Notes: generated from the letters alone by a model not told the origin. A stretch of 64,000 nucleotides of DNA from Betaproteobacteria bacterium HGW-Betaproteobacteria-9 (GCA_002842215.1 PHCC01000018.1:102540-166539), one strand, 5' to 3'. Positions 16,825 through 25,557 are shown, numbered from the stretch's first letter. A program made the numbers and translations.

Positions 16825-17826
16825 ATGAGCCACCCGTCCAGCCGCCCCGCCCACTTCAACCGCCGCCAGATCCTGTCGGCCGCTGCCGCTGTGGCCGCTC
16901 CGGCGCTCCTGCCGACGCACGCGTTCGCGCAGGACAAGTTTCCCAGCCGACCCATCAAGCTGATCGCGCCCTGGCCCGCCGGTGGCAGCAGCGACGGTGT
17001 CATGCGCGCCTTCGCCGAAAGCGCCAGCAAGACGCTGGGTGTGCCCGTGATCATCGAGAACAAGCCCGGCGTGGGCGGCACGCTGGGCGCGGCCGCCATG
17101 GTCGGCGCCGCTCCCGACGGCTACACGCTCACGCAACTGCCGCTGGGTATCTACCGTCTGCCGCACATGCAGAAAATGCCGTTCGACCCGGTGCAGGACA
17201 TCAGCCACATCGTCTGCCTCACCGGCTACACCTTCGGCATCGCCTGCACGGCGGACGCGCCGTTCAAGACGCTGAAAGACATGGTGGCCTACGCCAAGGC
17301 CAACCCCGGCAAGCTGGAATACGGCCACACCGGCACCGGCACCACGCCGCACCTGGCGATCGAAGAGTTCAGCGAGAAAGCCGGTATCCAGCTCAACCCG
17401 ATCCCGTTCAAGGGTTCGGCCGAAATCATGCAGGCCATCCTGGGTGGCCACATCCGCATGATGAGCGGCACCACCGAGTTCGCGCCGCACGTGCAGAGCG
17501 GCAAGCTGCGCCTGCTCGCCACGCTGGGCAGCAACCGCAACAAGGCCTTCCCCGACGTGCCCACCGTCAAGGAAAGCGGCTGGGACACCATCACCGAATC
17601 GCCCTTCGGCATCGGTGGCCCCAAGGGCATGGACCCGGCCGTGGTCAAGGTGTTGCACGACGCGTTCAAAAAGACGCTGGACGACGCCAAGGTGCAGGAA
17701 ACGCTGGACAAGTTTTTCATGCCCACGGTCTACATGAGCACGGCCGACTACACGGCCTACGGCGAGCGCACCTTCAAGGTCGAGAAGGCGACGATCGAGC
17801 GCCTGGGGCTGGCGAAGAAAAGCTGA
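16825..17826 (+). CDS. Bug/TctC-type solute-binding protein
   Basis: 333 residues. A signal peptide with twin arginines (FNRRQILSAAAAVAAPALLP) is followed by the Bug fold: FPSRPIKLIAPWPAGGSSD, VIIENKPGVGGTLGA, ISHIVCLTGY, LEYGHTGTGTTPHLAIE, LATLGSNRNKAFPDVPTVKE. These periplasmic receptors bind carboxylates and related anions for tripartite tricarboxylate (TctABC) transporters. No tctA/tctB lies nearby, as is common for the many orphan Bug proteins of Burkholderiales. AGGAGA precedes the start. The ligand is unknown. Confidence 0.92.
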   Translation: MSHPSSRPAHFNRRQILSAAAAVAAPALLPTHAFAQDKFPSRPIKLIAPWPAGGSSDGVMRAFAESASKTLGVPVIIENKPGVGGTLGAAAMVGAAPDGYTLTQLPLGIYRLPHMQKMPFDPVQDISHIVCLTGYTFGIACTADAPFKTLKDMVAYAKANPGKLEYGHTGTGTTPHLAIEEFSEKAGIQLNPIPFKGSAEIMQAILGGHIRMMSGTTEFAPHVQSGKLRLLATLGSNRNKAFPDVPTVKESGWDTITESPFGIGGPKGMDPAVVKVLHDAFKKTLDDAKVQETLDKFFMPTVYMSTADYTAYGERTFKVEKATIERLGLAKKS

Positions 17827-17850
17827 TCCCCGCCGCCTGCAAGGGGTTCA

Positions 17851-17873
17851 GGGAGCGCGTAGCATGCGCTCCC
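17851..17873 (+). terminator. Hairpin after the Bug gene
   Basis: GGGAGCGC and GCGCTCCC form an 8-bp stem around GTAGCAT, 24 bases after the stop. There is no T-run after it, so it may be a weak terminator or an mRNA 3' stabiliser. Confidence 0.45.
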
Positions 17874-17906
17874 GAGCACATTCCCCCGACCCTTTCAGGA
17901 ACCCCC

Positions 17907-18425
17907 ATGGCCATCACCCTCTCGTCCGCCAGCCTGCCCGTATTCCAGACCGCGCTGAGCAACTTGCTGCACTGCATGGAGAAGGCCGAGGCCAGCGCCA
18001 CGGCGCGCCAGTTCGACGTCAACGTGCTGTGCGCCGCCCGCCTGGCGCCCGACATGCTGCCTTTCACCGCGCAGATCCGCATCGCCTGCGACGCGGCCAA
18101 GAACGGCACCGCGCGCCTGGCCGGCATCGAGGCGCCGAAGTTCGAAGACAACGAAACCACCTTCGCCGAACTCAAGGCCCGCATCGGCAAAACCCTGGAT
18201 TGGCTGGCCACCGTGCCCGCCACCGCCATTGACGGACGCGAAGAGGTCGAAATCACCTTTCCGGTCGGCCGCGACAAGACCCGCAGCATGCAGGGCGAGG
18301 CCTACCTGAAGCACTACGCCCTGCCCAATATGTTTTTCCACGTCGTCACCGCCTACGCGCTGCTGCGCCACAACGGGGTGGACCTGGGCAAGGTGGACTA
18401 CCTGGCAGGGCCGCAGGGCGCCTGA
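17907..18425 (+). CDS. DUF1993 family protein
   Basis: 172 residues. SLPVFQTALSNLLHCMEKAEA, LAPDMLPFTAQIRIACDAAK, FAELKARIGKTLDWLATVPA and LPNMFFHVVTAYALLRHNGV follow the DUF1993 pattern, a helical DinB-like bundle. Function is unknown; fold similarity suggests metal-dependent or thiol-related chemistry, but nothing in the sequence proves this. It is cytosolic and a single-gene unit, ending just before a truncated repeat. Confidence 0.82.
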   Translation: MAITLSSASLPVFQTALSNLLHCMEKAEASATARQFDVNVLCAARLAPDMLPFTAQIRIACDAAKNGTARLAGIEAPKFEDNETTFAELKARIGKTLDWLATVPATAIDGREEVEITFPVGRDKTRSMQGEAYLKHYALPNMFFHVVTAYALLRHNGVDLGKVDYLAGPQGA

Positions 18426-18433
18426 AATAGAAC

Positions 18434-18462
18434 GCCCCGCCGCGCTTCGCGCGACCCCAAGG
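18434..18462 (+). repeat. GC-rich intergenic repeat, truncated copy 2
   Basis: The left part of the repeat family (GCCCCGCCGCGCTTCGCGCG then ACCCC) is present and then breaks off. What follows is the remnant of a lipocalin gene, so the repeat appears to sit at a rearrangement junction. Confidence 0.65.
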
Positions 18463-18499
18463 GCATGGCCCCGGCACCGCTGTCGCCTCGTCCGGCCCG

Positions 18500-18736
18500 C
18501 TTCGATTCGCGCTGGCGGTAGCGTTGCTAACGCCGCTCGCCGCATCCACGCAGACTGCTTCGTCCGCCACGCCCACCGAGCCGTTTCAGACCATCGAACA
18601 GCTCGACGTCGGTTACTACCAGGGCACTTGGTACGAAATGACGAAACACCCCAACCGCTTCCAGCGCCACCGTCGGACTGTTGTGGCTGCCCAAGAATTC
18701 ACCTGCTGGATTGCATTCTTTGATGGCAACAGGTGA
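18500..18736 (+). pseudogene. Lipocalin (Blc-type) remnant
   Basis: The frame reads a signal-peptide-like stretch (RFALAVALLTPLAAS), then FQTIEQLDVGYYQGTWYEMT and KHPNRFQRH. The motif GTWYE with the following hydrophobic segment and NRFQ is the N-terminal lipocalin signature of Blc, an outer-membrane lipoprotein that binds fatty acids. Similarity stops after about 60 residues, the rest of the 170-residue barrel is missing, and no normal start codon is left because the 5' end runs into the repeat. It is a truncated, almost certainly non-functional copy. Confidence 0.7.
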
Positions 18737-19229
18737 ATGAACTACCGCCCACTGTCCGACGAGGTCGCCGCCCGCCAGTCATCGGCGCCCTGACCTCCTC
18801 GCCAACATCAATTGCCCGGACAAATTCACGCAGCAGCTCCTGCAGGAAGTGGCCCCCACCTTTGTGCGCAAAGACCTGCACGCAGAGACCGCCATCAACG
18901 CCAAAGGCTTCGAAGTGGACTTTCTGCGCCGCATGCAAGAAGACGGCGACCCCCACCCCTTCAAGCTGTCAGAGGCGGAGGACGAGCTGTGGCCCGTCAT
19001 GGCCGAAAGGGCCAAGATCCTGACCGAAGCGCCCCACTTTTCACACGTGGTGATCGGCGCCACGGGCAAGATGGCCGTGATGCACACCATCTCGCCGGTC
19101 ACGTTTGTCGAGTTCAAGCGCTGGCTGGCGGAGCGACCGAACCGGGAGCCCTCCAAACGCAGACGGGATGCGCTGCAGGCGCAGACGGTGCAGGGATTGA
19201 TGGATGAGGGATTGCTGTTGGTACCCTGA
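18737..19229 (+). pseudogene. Remnant of a probable nucleotidyltransferase-fold gene
   Basis: Two pieces in different frames. A 5' scrap at 18737 (MNYRPLSDEVAARQ) ends after 18 codons. From about 18783 another frame reads RRPDLLANINCPDKFTQQLL, then VAPTFVRKDLHAETAINAKG, FEVDFLRRMQEDGDPHPF and a C-terminal helical part with FKRWLAERPNREPSKRRRDA. This resembles the end of GSU2403-like (NTP_transf_8) nucleotidyltransferase-fold proteins, judged from memory and only moderately sure. The 5' two thirds are gone. A GTG at 18849 could still drive a 126-residue fragment. Confidence 0.5.
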
Positions 19230-19344
19230 GTCACTTGTCAATGACCGATGCCCGGATGATTGCCGCCGAAGACAGTCGATCCGATATCTCTACAGCGACG
19301 TGATTACCCGATCCCTTTCGTACGACAAAAAGTGAGGTTGCTCA

Positions 19345-20052
19345 ATGACCCCTGATACCGAGCCACGCATCCAGCCTCTGCTGGAATGGAATCGCCTTGC
19401 GAGGCAAAACGCAGAAGATGCGATCGTTTCGTCAATGTTTGAGGCGGGCTTCCAGAGCAGCGAGCCTGTCGAGGCTTTTTCCACTTGGCTCCTTGTTGGG
19501 GCTGCAGCTGTTGCGTCGTTCTTTATTGCCAACGCTGAGAAGCTCGTTCCGTTCATTGGACAGCAAGGGTTCCTTGCGTGCGGAGGTCTTCTCTGCCGGT
19601 CTTGTCTGTTGGGCATGGTTTCGCGTGTTTTGGCGCTCAAGTGCAGGATTCAAATCCAAACGGGTGCCGCTGTTCGAAAGACCTTTGCAGAGCATTTGGC
19701 GAGGCACATGGAGGACGAGCGGAAGATTGAAGAGAGTGCTGCAGCGTGGGGCATCACTCTGGAAACAGGAGTGCGGCTGGAACGCATACTCGCCGAGTTC
19801 TTCAAGCCTCTACCTAAGTGGGTCGGGTGGTTGGCGAAACGGCAGTTGAAAAAGCACAGAGGAAACCCCCAGATTGGCTACATACCAATCGTCAAAAGCA
19901 TGCAATGGCAGGGCATGTTCGCAGCCATGCAGGCGATGGCGTTCTTCATCTTTCTCGTGGTTGGTTTCGGCTACGCAGCGGCGAAACCTATGCCGTCCAT
20001 TGAACGGACGCCAAGTAGTAAGCCAGCGGCTGCCGTCCATGTAGACCGCTAA
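19345..20052 (+). CDS. Hypothetical membrane protein
   Basis: 235 residues, not recognised. Two hydrophobic segments lie near residues 47-95 (FSTWLLVGAAAVASFFIANA; FLACGGLLCRSCLLGMVSRV) and one near the C-terminus (MQAMAFFIFLVVGFGYAA). Between them is a long charged helical region that faces the cytosol or periplasm. Base composition is somewhat less GC-rich than the neighbours. The gene lies in the eroded stretch after 18.4 kb and may be a newcomer. Confidence 0.6.
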   Translation: MTPDTEPRIQPLLEWNRLARQNAEDAIVSSMFEAGFQSSEPVEAFSTWLLVGAAAVASFFIANAEKLVPFIGQQGFLACGGLLCRSCLLGMVSRVLALKCRIQIQTGAAVRKTFAEHLARHMEDERKIEESAAAWGITLETGVRLERILAEFFKPLPKWVGWLAKRQLKKHRGNPQIGYIPIVKSMQWQGMFAAMQAMAFFIFLVVGFGYAAAKPMPSIERTPSSKPAAAVHVDR

Positions 20053-20098
20053 CCAGCAAACAGAGGTGCGCGGTCGTCGCTTCCATAGCGAGCCCACC

Positions 20099-20437
20099 GT
20101 GGCCAAGTACCTGATCTCATTCCCCAACGCGGCGATGGTGCTGCCCGCAGCCGAACTGGAAGCAGTGGGCCGCGCGGCACACGCCGTGATTGAGCAGGCC
20201 AAGGCCGCCGGCGTGTACGTCTTTGCCGGTGGTATCGACAACAGCGTTCCGCCGGTGCGGGTCTCGGCCGATGGCACGGTGACCCAGGGCGGCTACCCGT
20301 GGGCGCCGCCGCTCAATGGCGGATTCACCGTGCTCGAACTGCCTTCGCGAGAATATGCCGTGTGGGCCGCGTGCCTGGCGCAAGCCCGCCATTGCGACCT
20401 GGAGCTGCGCGTATTCGGGTTCAACCCGCGCTCCTGA
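20099..20437 (+). CDS. YCII-related domain protein
   Basis: 112 residues from a GTG (MAKYLISFPNAAM). The pattern VIEQAKAAGVYVFAGGID, the central VRVSADGTVTQGGYP and GGFTVLELPSREYAVWAACL fits the YCII fold (dimeric ferredoxin-like). Members act as dehydrohalogenase-like enzymes or accompany ECF sigma factors; this one has no sigma partner adjacent. The ribosome-binding site is weak and the upstream frame is open, so its expression is less certain. Confidence 0.65.
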   Translation: MAKYLISFPNAAMVLPAAELEAVGRAAHAVIEQAKAAGVYVFAGGIDNSVPPVRVSADGTVTQGGYPWAPPLNGGFTVLELPSREYAVWAACLAQARHCDLELRVFGFNPRS

Positions 20438-20543
20438 GGATCGGTGAGCGACAGCGCCCCCGGGTAATCCCCCCATTGACACCACCCCGCGCTCCCCCGA
20501 AGGTGCAAGGCCCGCCCGCCAGTCTTTCACCCGGAGTCGCGCC

Positions 20544-22353
20544 ATGCCCACCACCCAACACCAGCACATTGCCACCGTGATGCAGGTGGCCGCCGACGGC
20601 GCGGGGGCGCAGGTGGCGGCGGGGCATGAGCAGGTGATCCGCGATTCGTGGTTGCGCTGTGTGCAGCAGCACCGGCTGGACCCGGCGCGCATGCAGGAGG
20701 CGGTGATCCTGCCGCAGGCGCGGCTGCGCGAGCACCAGGACCAGATGGAGGCGCTGCTGCAGATCGCGCGGCATGGGCTGGAGTCGCTCTACAGCAAGGT
20801 CGCGGGCCTCGGCTACGTGGTGCTGCTGACCGACGCGCGCGGCGTGACGGTGGACTTCCTGGGCGACCTGGTGTTCGAGCCCAGCCTGCGCAAGGCGGGC
20901 CTCTACCTCGGTGCCGACTGGAGCGAGCACCACGCCGGCACCTGCGGCGTGGGCACCTGCATCAGCACTGGCCAGGCGCTGACCGTGCACCTGGACGACC
21001 ACTTCGACGCCACCCACATTCCGCTGACCTGCACCACCGCGCCGGTCTACGACAGCGCGGGGCAGCTGAGCGCGGTGCTGGACATTTCGCAGCTCAGTTC
21101 GAGCCAGCCCAAGGAGAGTCAGCACTTGGCGCTGCAGCTGGTGAAGATGTGCGCGCACGACATCGAGAACGCGGCCTTCCTGCACCGCCACCGCCACGAC
21201 TGGGTGCTGCGCCTGTCGCAGGCGCCGCAGTTCCTACGGCGAGCCCCTGCTGGGCATGGGCTTCGAGCAGCTGTTCGGCCTGCCCTTCGGCCAGATCGGC
21301 CGCTTCGTGATGACCCAGCCTTCGGACCAGCGTGCGGTGATGCTGGCCGGCGGGCGGCAGCTGCTGTTCCTCTCGGCGGTGCCGCCGCCCGCGCGCCCGG
21401 TGGCGAGTGCGCCGCGCGAGGAGCGCCGCGTGCCCGCGCCGCTGGCGGCGCTCTCGGCCGGCGACGCGGCGCTGGACCGGCAGGTGGAGCGCGTGGCGCG
21501 GCTGGTGAACACCCCCATCAGCCTGCTGATCACGGGCGAGACCGGCTCGGGCAAGGAGTACTTCGCGAAGGCGGTGCACACCGCGAGCGAGCGGCGCGGC
21601 CGGCCTTTCGTGGCGGTGAACTGCGCGGCGATTCCCGAGCACCTGATCGAGAGCGAGCTGTTCGGCCACCTGCCTGGCAGCTTCTCGGGCGCCTCGCCCA
21701 AGGGCAAGCGCGGCCTGATCGCCGAGGCCGACGGTGGCACGCTGTTCCTCGACGAGATCGGCGACATGCCGCTGGCGCTGCAGGCGCGGCTGCTGCGTGT
21801 GCTGTCCGAGCGCGAGGTGCTGCCGGTGGGCGCGACGCGGCCGGTGCCGGTGAACATCCGCGTGATCGCGGCGACGCACGCGCCGCTGGAGCAGCTGGTG
21901 CTGGCCGGCCGCTTCCGCGACGACCTGTACTACCGCCTCAAGGGCGCGCACATTCAGCTGCCGCCGCTGCGCGAGCGCAGCGACCTGGGCGCCATGATCA
22001 CGCGCTTGCTGGACGGCCACGCCATCGCGCCCGTGGCGCTGCAGCGCCTGCTGGCGCACCGCTGGCCGGGCAACCTGCGCGAGCTGCGCAACGTGCTCGA
22101 CTACGCGGCCAGCCTGTGCGGCGACGGGCCGATCGACCTGGACGATTTGCCGGAGCTGTCGGTCGCTCGGCTGCCCGTGCGTGTCACGGCGGGCGAGGGC
22201 GGTCAGGACGAGGGGCCGGAGGCCCTGCTGCAGGCGCTGCGTGCGGCGCAGTGGAACGTGAGCGCGGTGGCGCGGGCGATGGGGCTCTCGCGCATGACGC
22301 TGTACCGGCGCATGAAGCGCGCCGGCATCGTGCCCCCGAACCGCCTGAACTGA
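20544..22353 (+). pseudogene. AcoR-like sigma-54 activator, interrupted by a deletion/frameshift
   Basis: Frame one (20544 to about 21234) encodes the N-terminal region with a GAF-like domain (AGTCGVGTCISTGQALTVHL) and ends its similarity at LRLSQAPQFL. Frame two, from about 21235 (YGEPLLGMGFEQLFGLPFGQ), carries the AAA+ domain: Walker A GETGSGKE, a GAFTGA-loop variant GSFSGA, Walker [14 protein letters not shown], then a Fis-type HTH (NVSAVARAMGLSRMTLYRRM). Relatives have about 30 more residues at the junction, so the lesion is probably a deletion that also shifted the frame. Sequencing error cannot be ruled out. The likely target is the monooxygenase gene downstream. Confidence 0.8.
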
Positions 22354-22366
22354 GCGCCACGGGCTT

Positions 22367-22399
22367 GTGACACCTGTCACTCCGAAGGGGTGACAGGTG
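22367..22399. promoter_or_regulatory. Enhancer-type binding sites for the AcoR-like regulator
   Basis: GTGACA-CC-TGTCAC at 22367-22380 is a perfect palindrome. A partner CACCTGTCAC ... GTGACAGGTG forms a 10-bp inverted repeat over 22371-22399. The sites lie about 90 bases before the -24/-12 promoter, the usual place for a sigma-54 upstream activating sequence. Confidence 0.65.
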
Positions 22400-22469
22400 C
22401 ACGGGGTGTGACACCACCGCACTCCAGAGAAATCCCTGAGAGATCAAGCACTTGCGCGTGCTGACCGCC

Positions 22470-22485
22470 TGGCACGCGTCTTGTG
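22470..22485 (+). promoter_or_regulatory. Sigma-54 (-24/-12) promoter
   Basis: TGGCACGCGTCTTGTG has the invariant GG of the -24 box and correct spacing to TTGT at -12 (consensus TGGCAC-N5-TTGCA/T; one mismatch, T for C, in the -12 box). It lies about 50 bases before the monooxygenase start. Confidence 0.7.
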
Positions 22486-22535
22486 ATGCACAAGGCACCG
22501 GCCCGCACCGAGGCCGGCATCACAGGAGACAACCC

Positions 22536-24332
22536 ATGACTGCAAACACGCCCTCCCAGCGGGCCCAGCGCTGGCTGGACGCTTTCGGAGCCGCCCTGGC
22601 CTCCGGCAACCCCGACAACGTGCTGCCCCTGTTCGACGCCGACTGCTACTGGCGCGACCTCGTTTCGTTCACCTGGAACATCCGCACGCAGGAAGGCCAC
22701 GACGCGGTGCGCGACATGCTCGCCGCGCGCCAGGCCGACGCGGGCGCCTCGAACTTCCAGCTCGAAGGCGAAGCCACCGAGGCCGACGGCGTCACCGAAG
22801 CCTGGTTCACGTTCGAAACCAAGGTCTCGCGCGGCCGCGGCCACCTGCGCCTCAAGGGCGACAAGGCCTGGACCCTGCTGACCACCATGGTCGAACTCAA
22901 GGGCTTTGAAGAGAAGAAGGGCGCCAACCGCATCAAGGGCGCCGAACATGGCGCGCAAAAGGGCCGCAAGAGCTGGCTCGAACGGCAGCAGGACGAGCAG
23001 GCGCGCCTGGGCTACGAGGAGCAGCCCTATGTGGTGATCATCGGCGGCGGGCAGGGCGGCATCATCCTGGCCGCGCGGCTGCGCCGCCTGGGCGTGCCGA
23101 CCATCGTGGTGGAGAAGAACCCGCGGCCCGGCGACAGCTGGCGCAACCGCTACAAGAGCCTGTGCCTGCACGACCCGGTCTGGTACGACCACCTGCCCTA
23201 CCTGCCGTTCCCGGACGACTGGCCGGTGTTCGCGCCCAAGGACAAGGTGGGCGACTGGCTGGAGATGTACACCAAGGTCATGGAGATCAACTACTGGGGC
23301 TCCACCACCGCCAAGAAGGCCAGCTACGACGAGGCCAAAGGTGAGTGGACCGTGGTGGTGGACCGCAACGGCGAAGAGGTGACCCTGCGGCCCAAGCAGC
23401 TGGTGTTCGCGCTGGGTGTGTCGGGCTACCCCAACGTGCCCAAGATCCCCGGCGCCGAGACCTTCGAGGGCGACCAGCACCACTCCAGCAAGCACCCCGG
23501 CCCCGAGAAGTACGCGGGCAAGAAGGCGGTGGTGCTCGGCTCCAACAACTCGGCGCACGACATCTGCGCGGCCCTGTGGGAACACGGCGCGGACGTGACC
23601 ATGATCCAGCGCAGCAGCACGCACATCGCGCCGTCGAACTCGCTGATGGAACTGGCGCTGGGCGGGCTCTACAGCGAAGAGGCGGTGAAGAACGGCATCG
23701 ACCACCACAAGGCCGACCTCGTGTTCGCCAGCGTGCCCTACAAGATCATGCACAGCTTCCACATCCCCGTGTACGAGGAGATGAAGAAGCGCGACGCCGA
23801 CCTCTACAGCCGGCTGGAGAAGGCGGGCTTCCTGCTCGACTTCGGCGACGACGGCTCGGGCCTGTTCATGAAGTACCTGCGCCGCGGCTCGGGCTACTAC
23901 ATCGACGTGGGCGCCAGCGAGCTGGTGGCCAACGGCAGCATCAAGCTCAAGAGCGGCGTGAACATCGAGCGCATCAACCCGAAGAGCGTGACGCTCTCCG
24001 ACGGCACCGAGCTGCCGGCCGACCTCATCGTCTACGCCACCGGCTACGGCTCGATGAACCACTGGCTGGCCGACCTGGTATCGCCCGAAGTGGCCGACCG
24101 CGTCGGCAAGGTCTGGGGCCTGGGTTCCAGCACCACCAAGGACCCGGGACCGTGGGAAGGGGAGCTGCGCAACATGTGGAAGCCGACCAACCAGCAGCAG
24201 CTGTGGATCCACGGCGGCAACCTGCACCAGAGCCGCCACTACTCGCAGTTCCTCTCGCTGCAGCTCAAGGCGCGCTACGAAGGGCTGGATACGCCGGTCT
24301 ATGGGCAGGCGGCGGTGCACCACCTGCGCTGA
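22536..24332 (+). CDS. Flavin-containing monooxygenase with N-terminal NTF2-like domain
   Basis: 598 residues. The first ~130 residues (AQRWLDAFGAALASGNPDNV; LFDADCYWRDLVSFTWNI) look like a SnoaL/NTF2-like domain. Then follows a class B monooxygenase core: FAD Rossmann motif VVIIGGGQGGI near 170, the FMO signature region FEGDQHHSSKHPGPEKY, a second NAD(P)H motif VVLGSNNSAHD and a final LIVYATGYGSM. Such enzymes oxygenate soft nucleophiles or carry out Baeyer-Villiger reactions; the substrate is unknown. AGGAGA precedes the ATG. Expression probably needs sigma-54 and the broken upstream regulator. A terminator follows. Confidence 0.88.
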   Translation: MTANTPSQRAQRWLDAFGAALASGNPDNVLPLFDADCYWRDLVSFTWNIRTQEGHDAVRDMLAARQADAGASNFQLEGEATEADGVTEAWFTFETKVSRGRGHLRLKGDKAWTLLTTMVELKGFEEKKGANRIKGAEHGAQKGRKSWLERQQDEQARLGYEEQPYVVIIGGGQGGIILAARLRRLGVPTIVVEKNPRPGDSWRNRYKSLCLHDPVWYDHLPYLPFPDDWPVFAPKDKVGDWLEMYTKVMEINYWGSTTAKKASYDEAKGEWTVVVDRNGEEVTLRPKQLVFALGVSGYPNVPKIPGAETFEGDQHHSSKHPGPEKYAGKKAVVLGSNNSAHDICAALWEHGADVTMIQRSSTHIAPSNSLMELALGGLYSEEAVKNGIDHHKADLVFASVPYKIMHSFHIPVYEEMKKRDADLYSRLEKAGFLLDFGDDGSGLFMKYLRRGSGYYIDVGASELVANGSIKLKSGVNIERINPKSVTLSDGTELPADLIVYATGYGSMNHWLADLVSPEVADRVGKVWGLGSSTTKDPGPWEGELRNMWKPTNQQQLWIHGGNLHQSRHYSQFLSLQLKARYEGLDTPVYGQAAVHHLR

Positions 24333-24361
24333 CACCTGGTCCGCGCGAACGACTGCTTGGT

Positions 24362-24393
24362 GAAGGGGCTCCATTGGGGCCCCTTCTTCTTTT
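24362..24393 (+). terminator. Rho-independent terminator
   Basis: GAAGGGGC and GCCCCTTC form the stem with a 9-base loop, followed by a TTCTTTT tract. It ends the monooxygenase transcript. Confidence 0.8.
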
Positions 24394-24420
24394 CGTCGTC
24401 AAAAAATTTTTTCGACCCGC

Positions 24421-24450
24421 TGCATCCAGGCGGCGTGTCGTTCCGTTCTA
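24421..24450 (+). promoter_or_regulatory. Probable ECF sigma promoter
   Basis: TGCATCC, a 16-base spacer, then CGTTCTA, ending 55 bases before the lipoprotein start. The layout is like ECF promoters of the SigK/RskA group (a CATCC-type -35, 16-17 bases, a CG-type -10). It would be read by the sigma factor encoded in the same operon. Inference from pattern only. Confidence 0.5.
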
Positions 24451-24505
24451 TAGGCAGGGCGCCATCCGGCGACCCGCTCAACCCTCAACCCAAGGACGAC
24501 ACACC

Positions 24506-24916
24506 ATGAACTTCCATCACACCGCTTTCACCTCCCTGGCCCTGGCCGCCATGCTCGCCGGCGCCGCCCACGCCCAGCCCGTCGTGCGCGACGGCGTGCT
24601 GGCCGACGCCGCCGGCCGCACGGTCTACACCTTCGACAAGGACGAGATGGGCAAGAGCAACTGCACCGGCGGCTGCCTCACGCTGTGGCCCGCCTTCGTG
24701 GCCAAACCCGAGGCAGCGGCCAAGGGCGACTTCGGCGTGATCGAGGCCAACGGCGTGCGCCAGTGGACGGTCAAGGGCAAGCCGCTGTACTACTACGCAG
24801 CCGACGCCAAGCCCGGGGACCGCAACGGCGACGGCAAGGGCGGCGTGTGGCATGTGGTCACCGACAAGGCCACCACCGCCTCGACCGCCCCGAGCGCGAC
24901 CACCTACACCTACTGA
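24506..24916 (+). CDS. COG4315-type predicted secreted protein
   Basis: 136 residues. A signal peptide (SLALAAMLAGAAHA) precedes two copies of the short beta unit found in the 'secreted repeat of unknown function' family: DGVLADAAGRTVYTFDKDEM with NCTGGCLTLWPAF, and GVRQWTVKGKPLYYYAAD with GVWHVVTD. The CxxxC pair and aromatic residues are typical. AAGGA precedes the ATG. It heads a probable operon with an ECF sigma and anti-sigma gene, so it is likely the envelope protein whose level the pair controls. Confidence 0.8.
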   Translation: MNFHHTAFTSLALAAMLAGAAHAQPVVRDGVLADAAGRTVYTFDKDEMGKSNCTGGCLTLWPAFVAKPEAAAKGDFGVIEANGVRQWTVKGKPLYYYAADAKPGDRNGDGKGGVWHVVTDKATTASTAPSATTYTY

Positions 24917-24987
24917 CGCCGTTGCCGGGGAGGGCGCAGCAGCCGTGCGCTATCCTCGATTTCGTCGCTCACATGGAGGTCTTTCCG

Positions 24988-25557
24988 ATGGATGGCCGGG
25001 ATGAAGTCAGTCGGCTGCTGGCGCGCATCGCCCTGCAGGACGCCAAGGCCTTCGAGGCCTTGTTCACGATGTTGGCCGACCGCCTGATGGCGGTGGCCAT
25101 GCGCGTGACGCAGGACGCGGCCATGGCCGAAGACGTGCTGCAGGAGGTGTTCACCGCGATCTGGAACCGCACCACCGCGGCGGCACCCGGTCAGCACCGG
25201 ACACTGGCCTGGCTGTGCGTGGTCACCCGCCACCGGGCGATCGACCTGCTGCGCAAGCGCAAGCCCGAAGAGCCGCTCCAGTGGCGCAGCGCCTCGGGTG
25301 AGGAGCACTCACACGACGTGGCCGCCGAAGGGGCCTCGCCGGTCGAGCAGCTGCTGGTGCTGGAGTCGGACGCCCGGCTGTCGCACTGCATCGGCGCGCT
25401 GGAGCACGACCCGAAGCAGGCCCTGATGCTGTCCTTCTACGAGGGGCTGACCCATTCCGAGATCGCGCTGCGCATGCAGCGGCCGCTCGGCACGGTCAAG
25501 GCCTGGACGCGACGCAGCCTGATGCGGCTCAAGGACTGCCTGGAGGCGCTGACATGA
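24988..25557 (+). CDS. ECF RNA polymerase sigma factor (SigK-like)
   Basis: 189 residues. Region 2 is seen in DRLMAVAMRVTQDAAMAEDV and LQEVFTAIWNR, with TLAWLCVVTRHRAIDLLRKR as the region 2 end; region 4 is QALMLSFYEGLTHSEIALRM followed by PLGTVKAWTRRSLMRLK. GGAGGT lies six bases before the ATG at 24988, preferred over an ATG five codons upstream. The anti-sigma gene overlaps by 4 bases. The sigma factor probably autoregulates the operon from the promoter at 24421. Confidence 0.92.
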   Translation: MDGRDEVSRLLARIALQDAKAFEALFTMLADRLMAVAMRVTQDAAMAEDVLQEVFTAIWNRTTAAAPGQHRTLAWLCVVTRHRAIDLLRKRKPEEPLQWRSASGEEHSHDVAAEGASPVEQLLVLESDARLSHCIGALEHDPKQALMLSFYEGLTHSEIALRMQRPLGTVKAWTRRSLMRLKDCLEALT

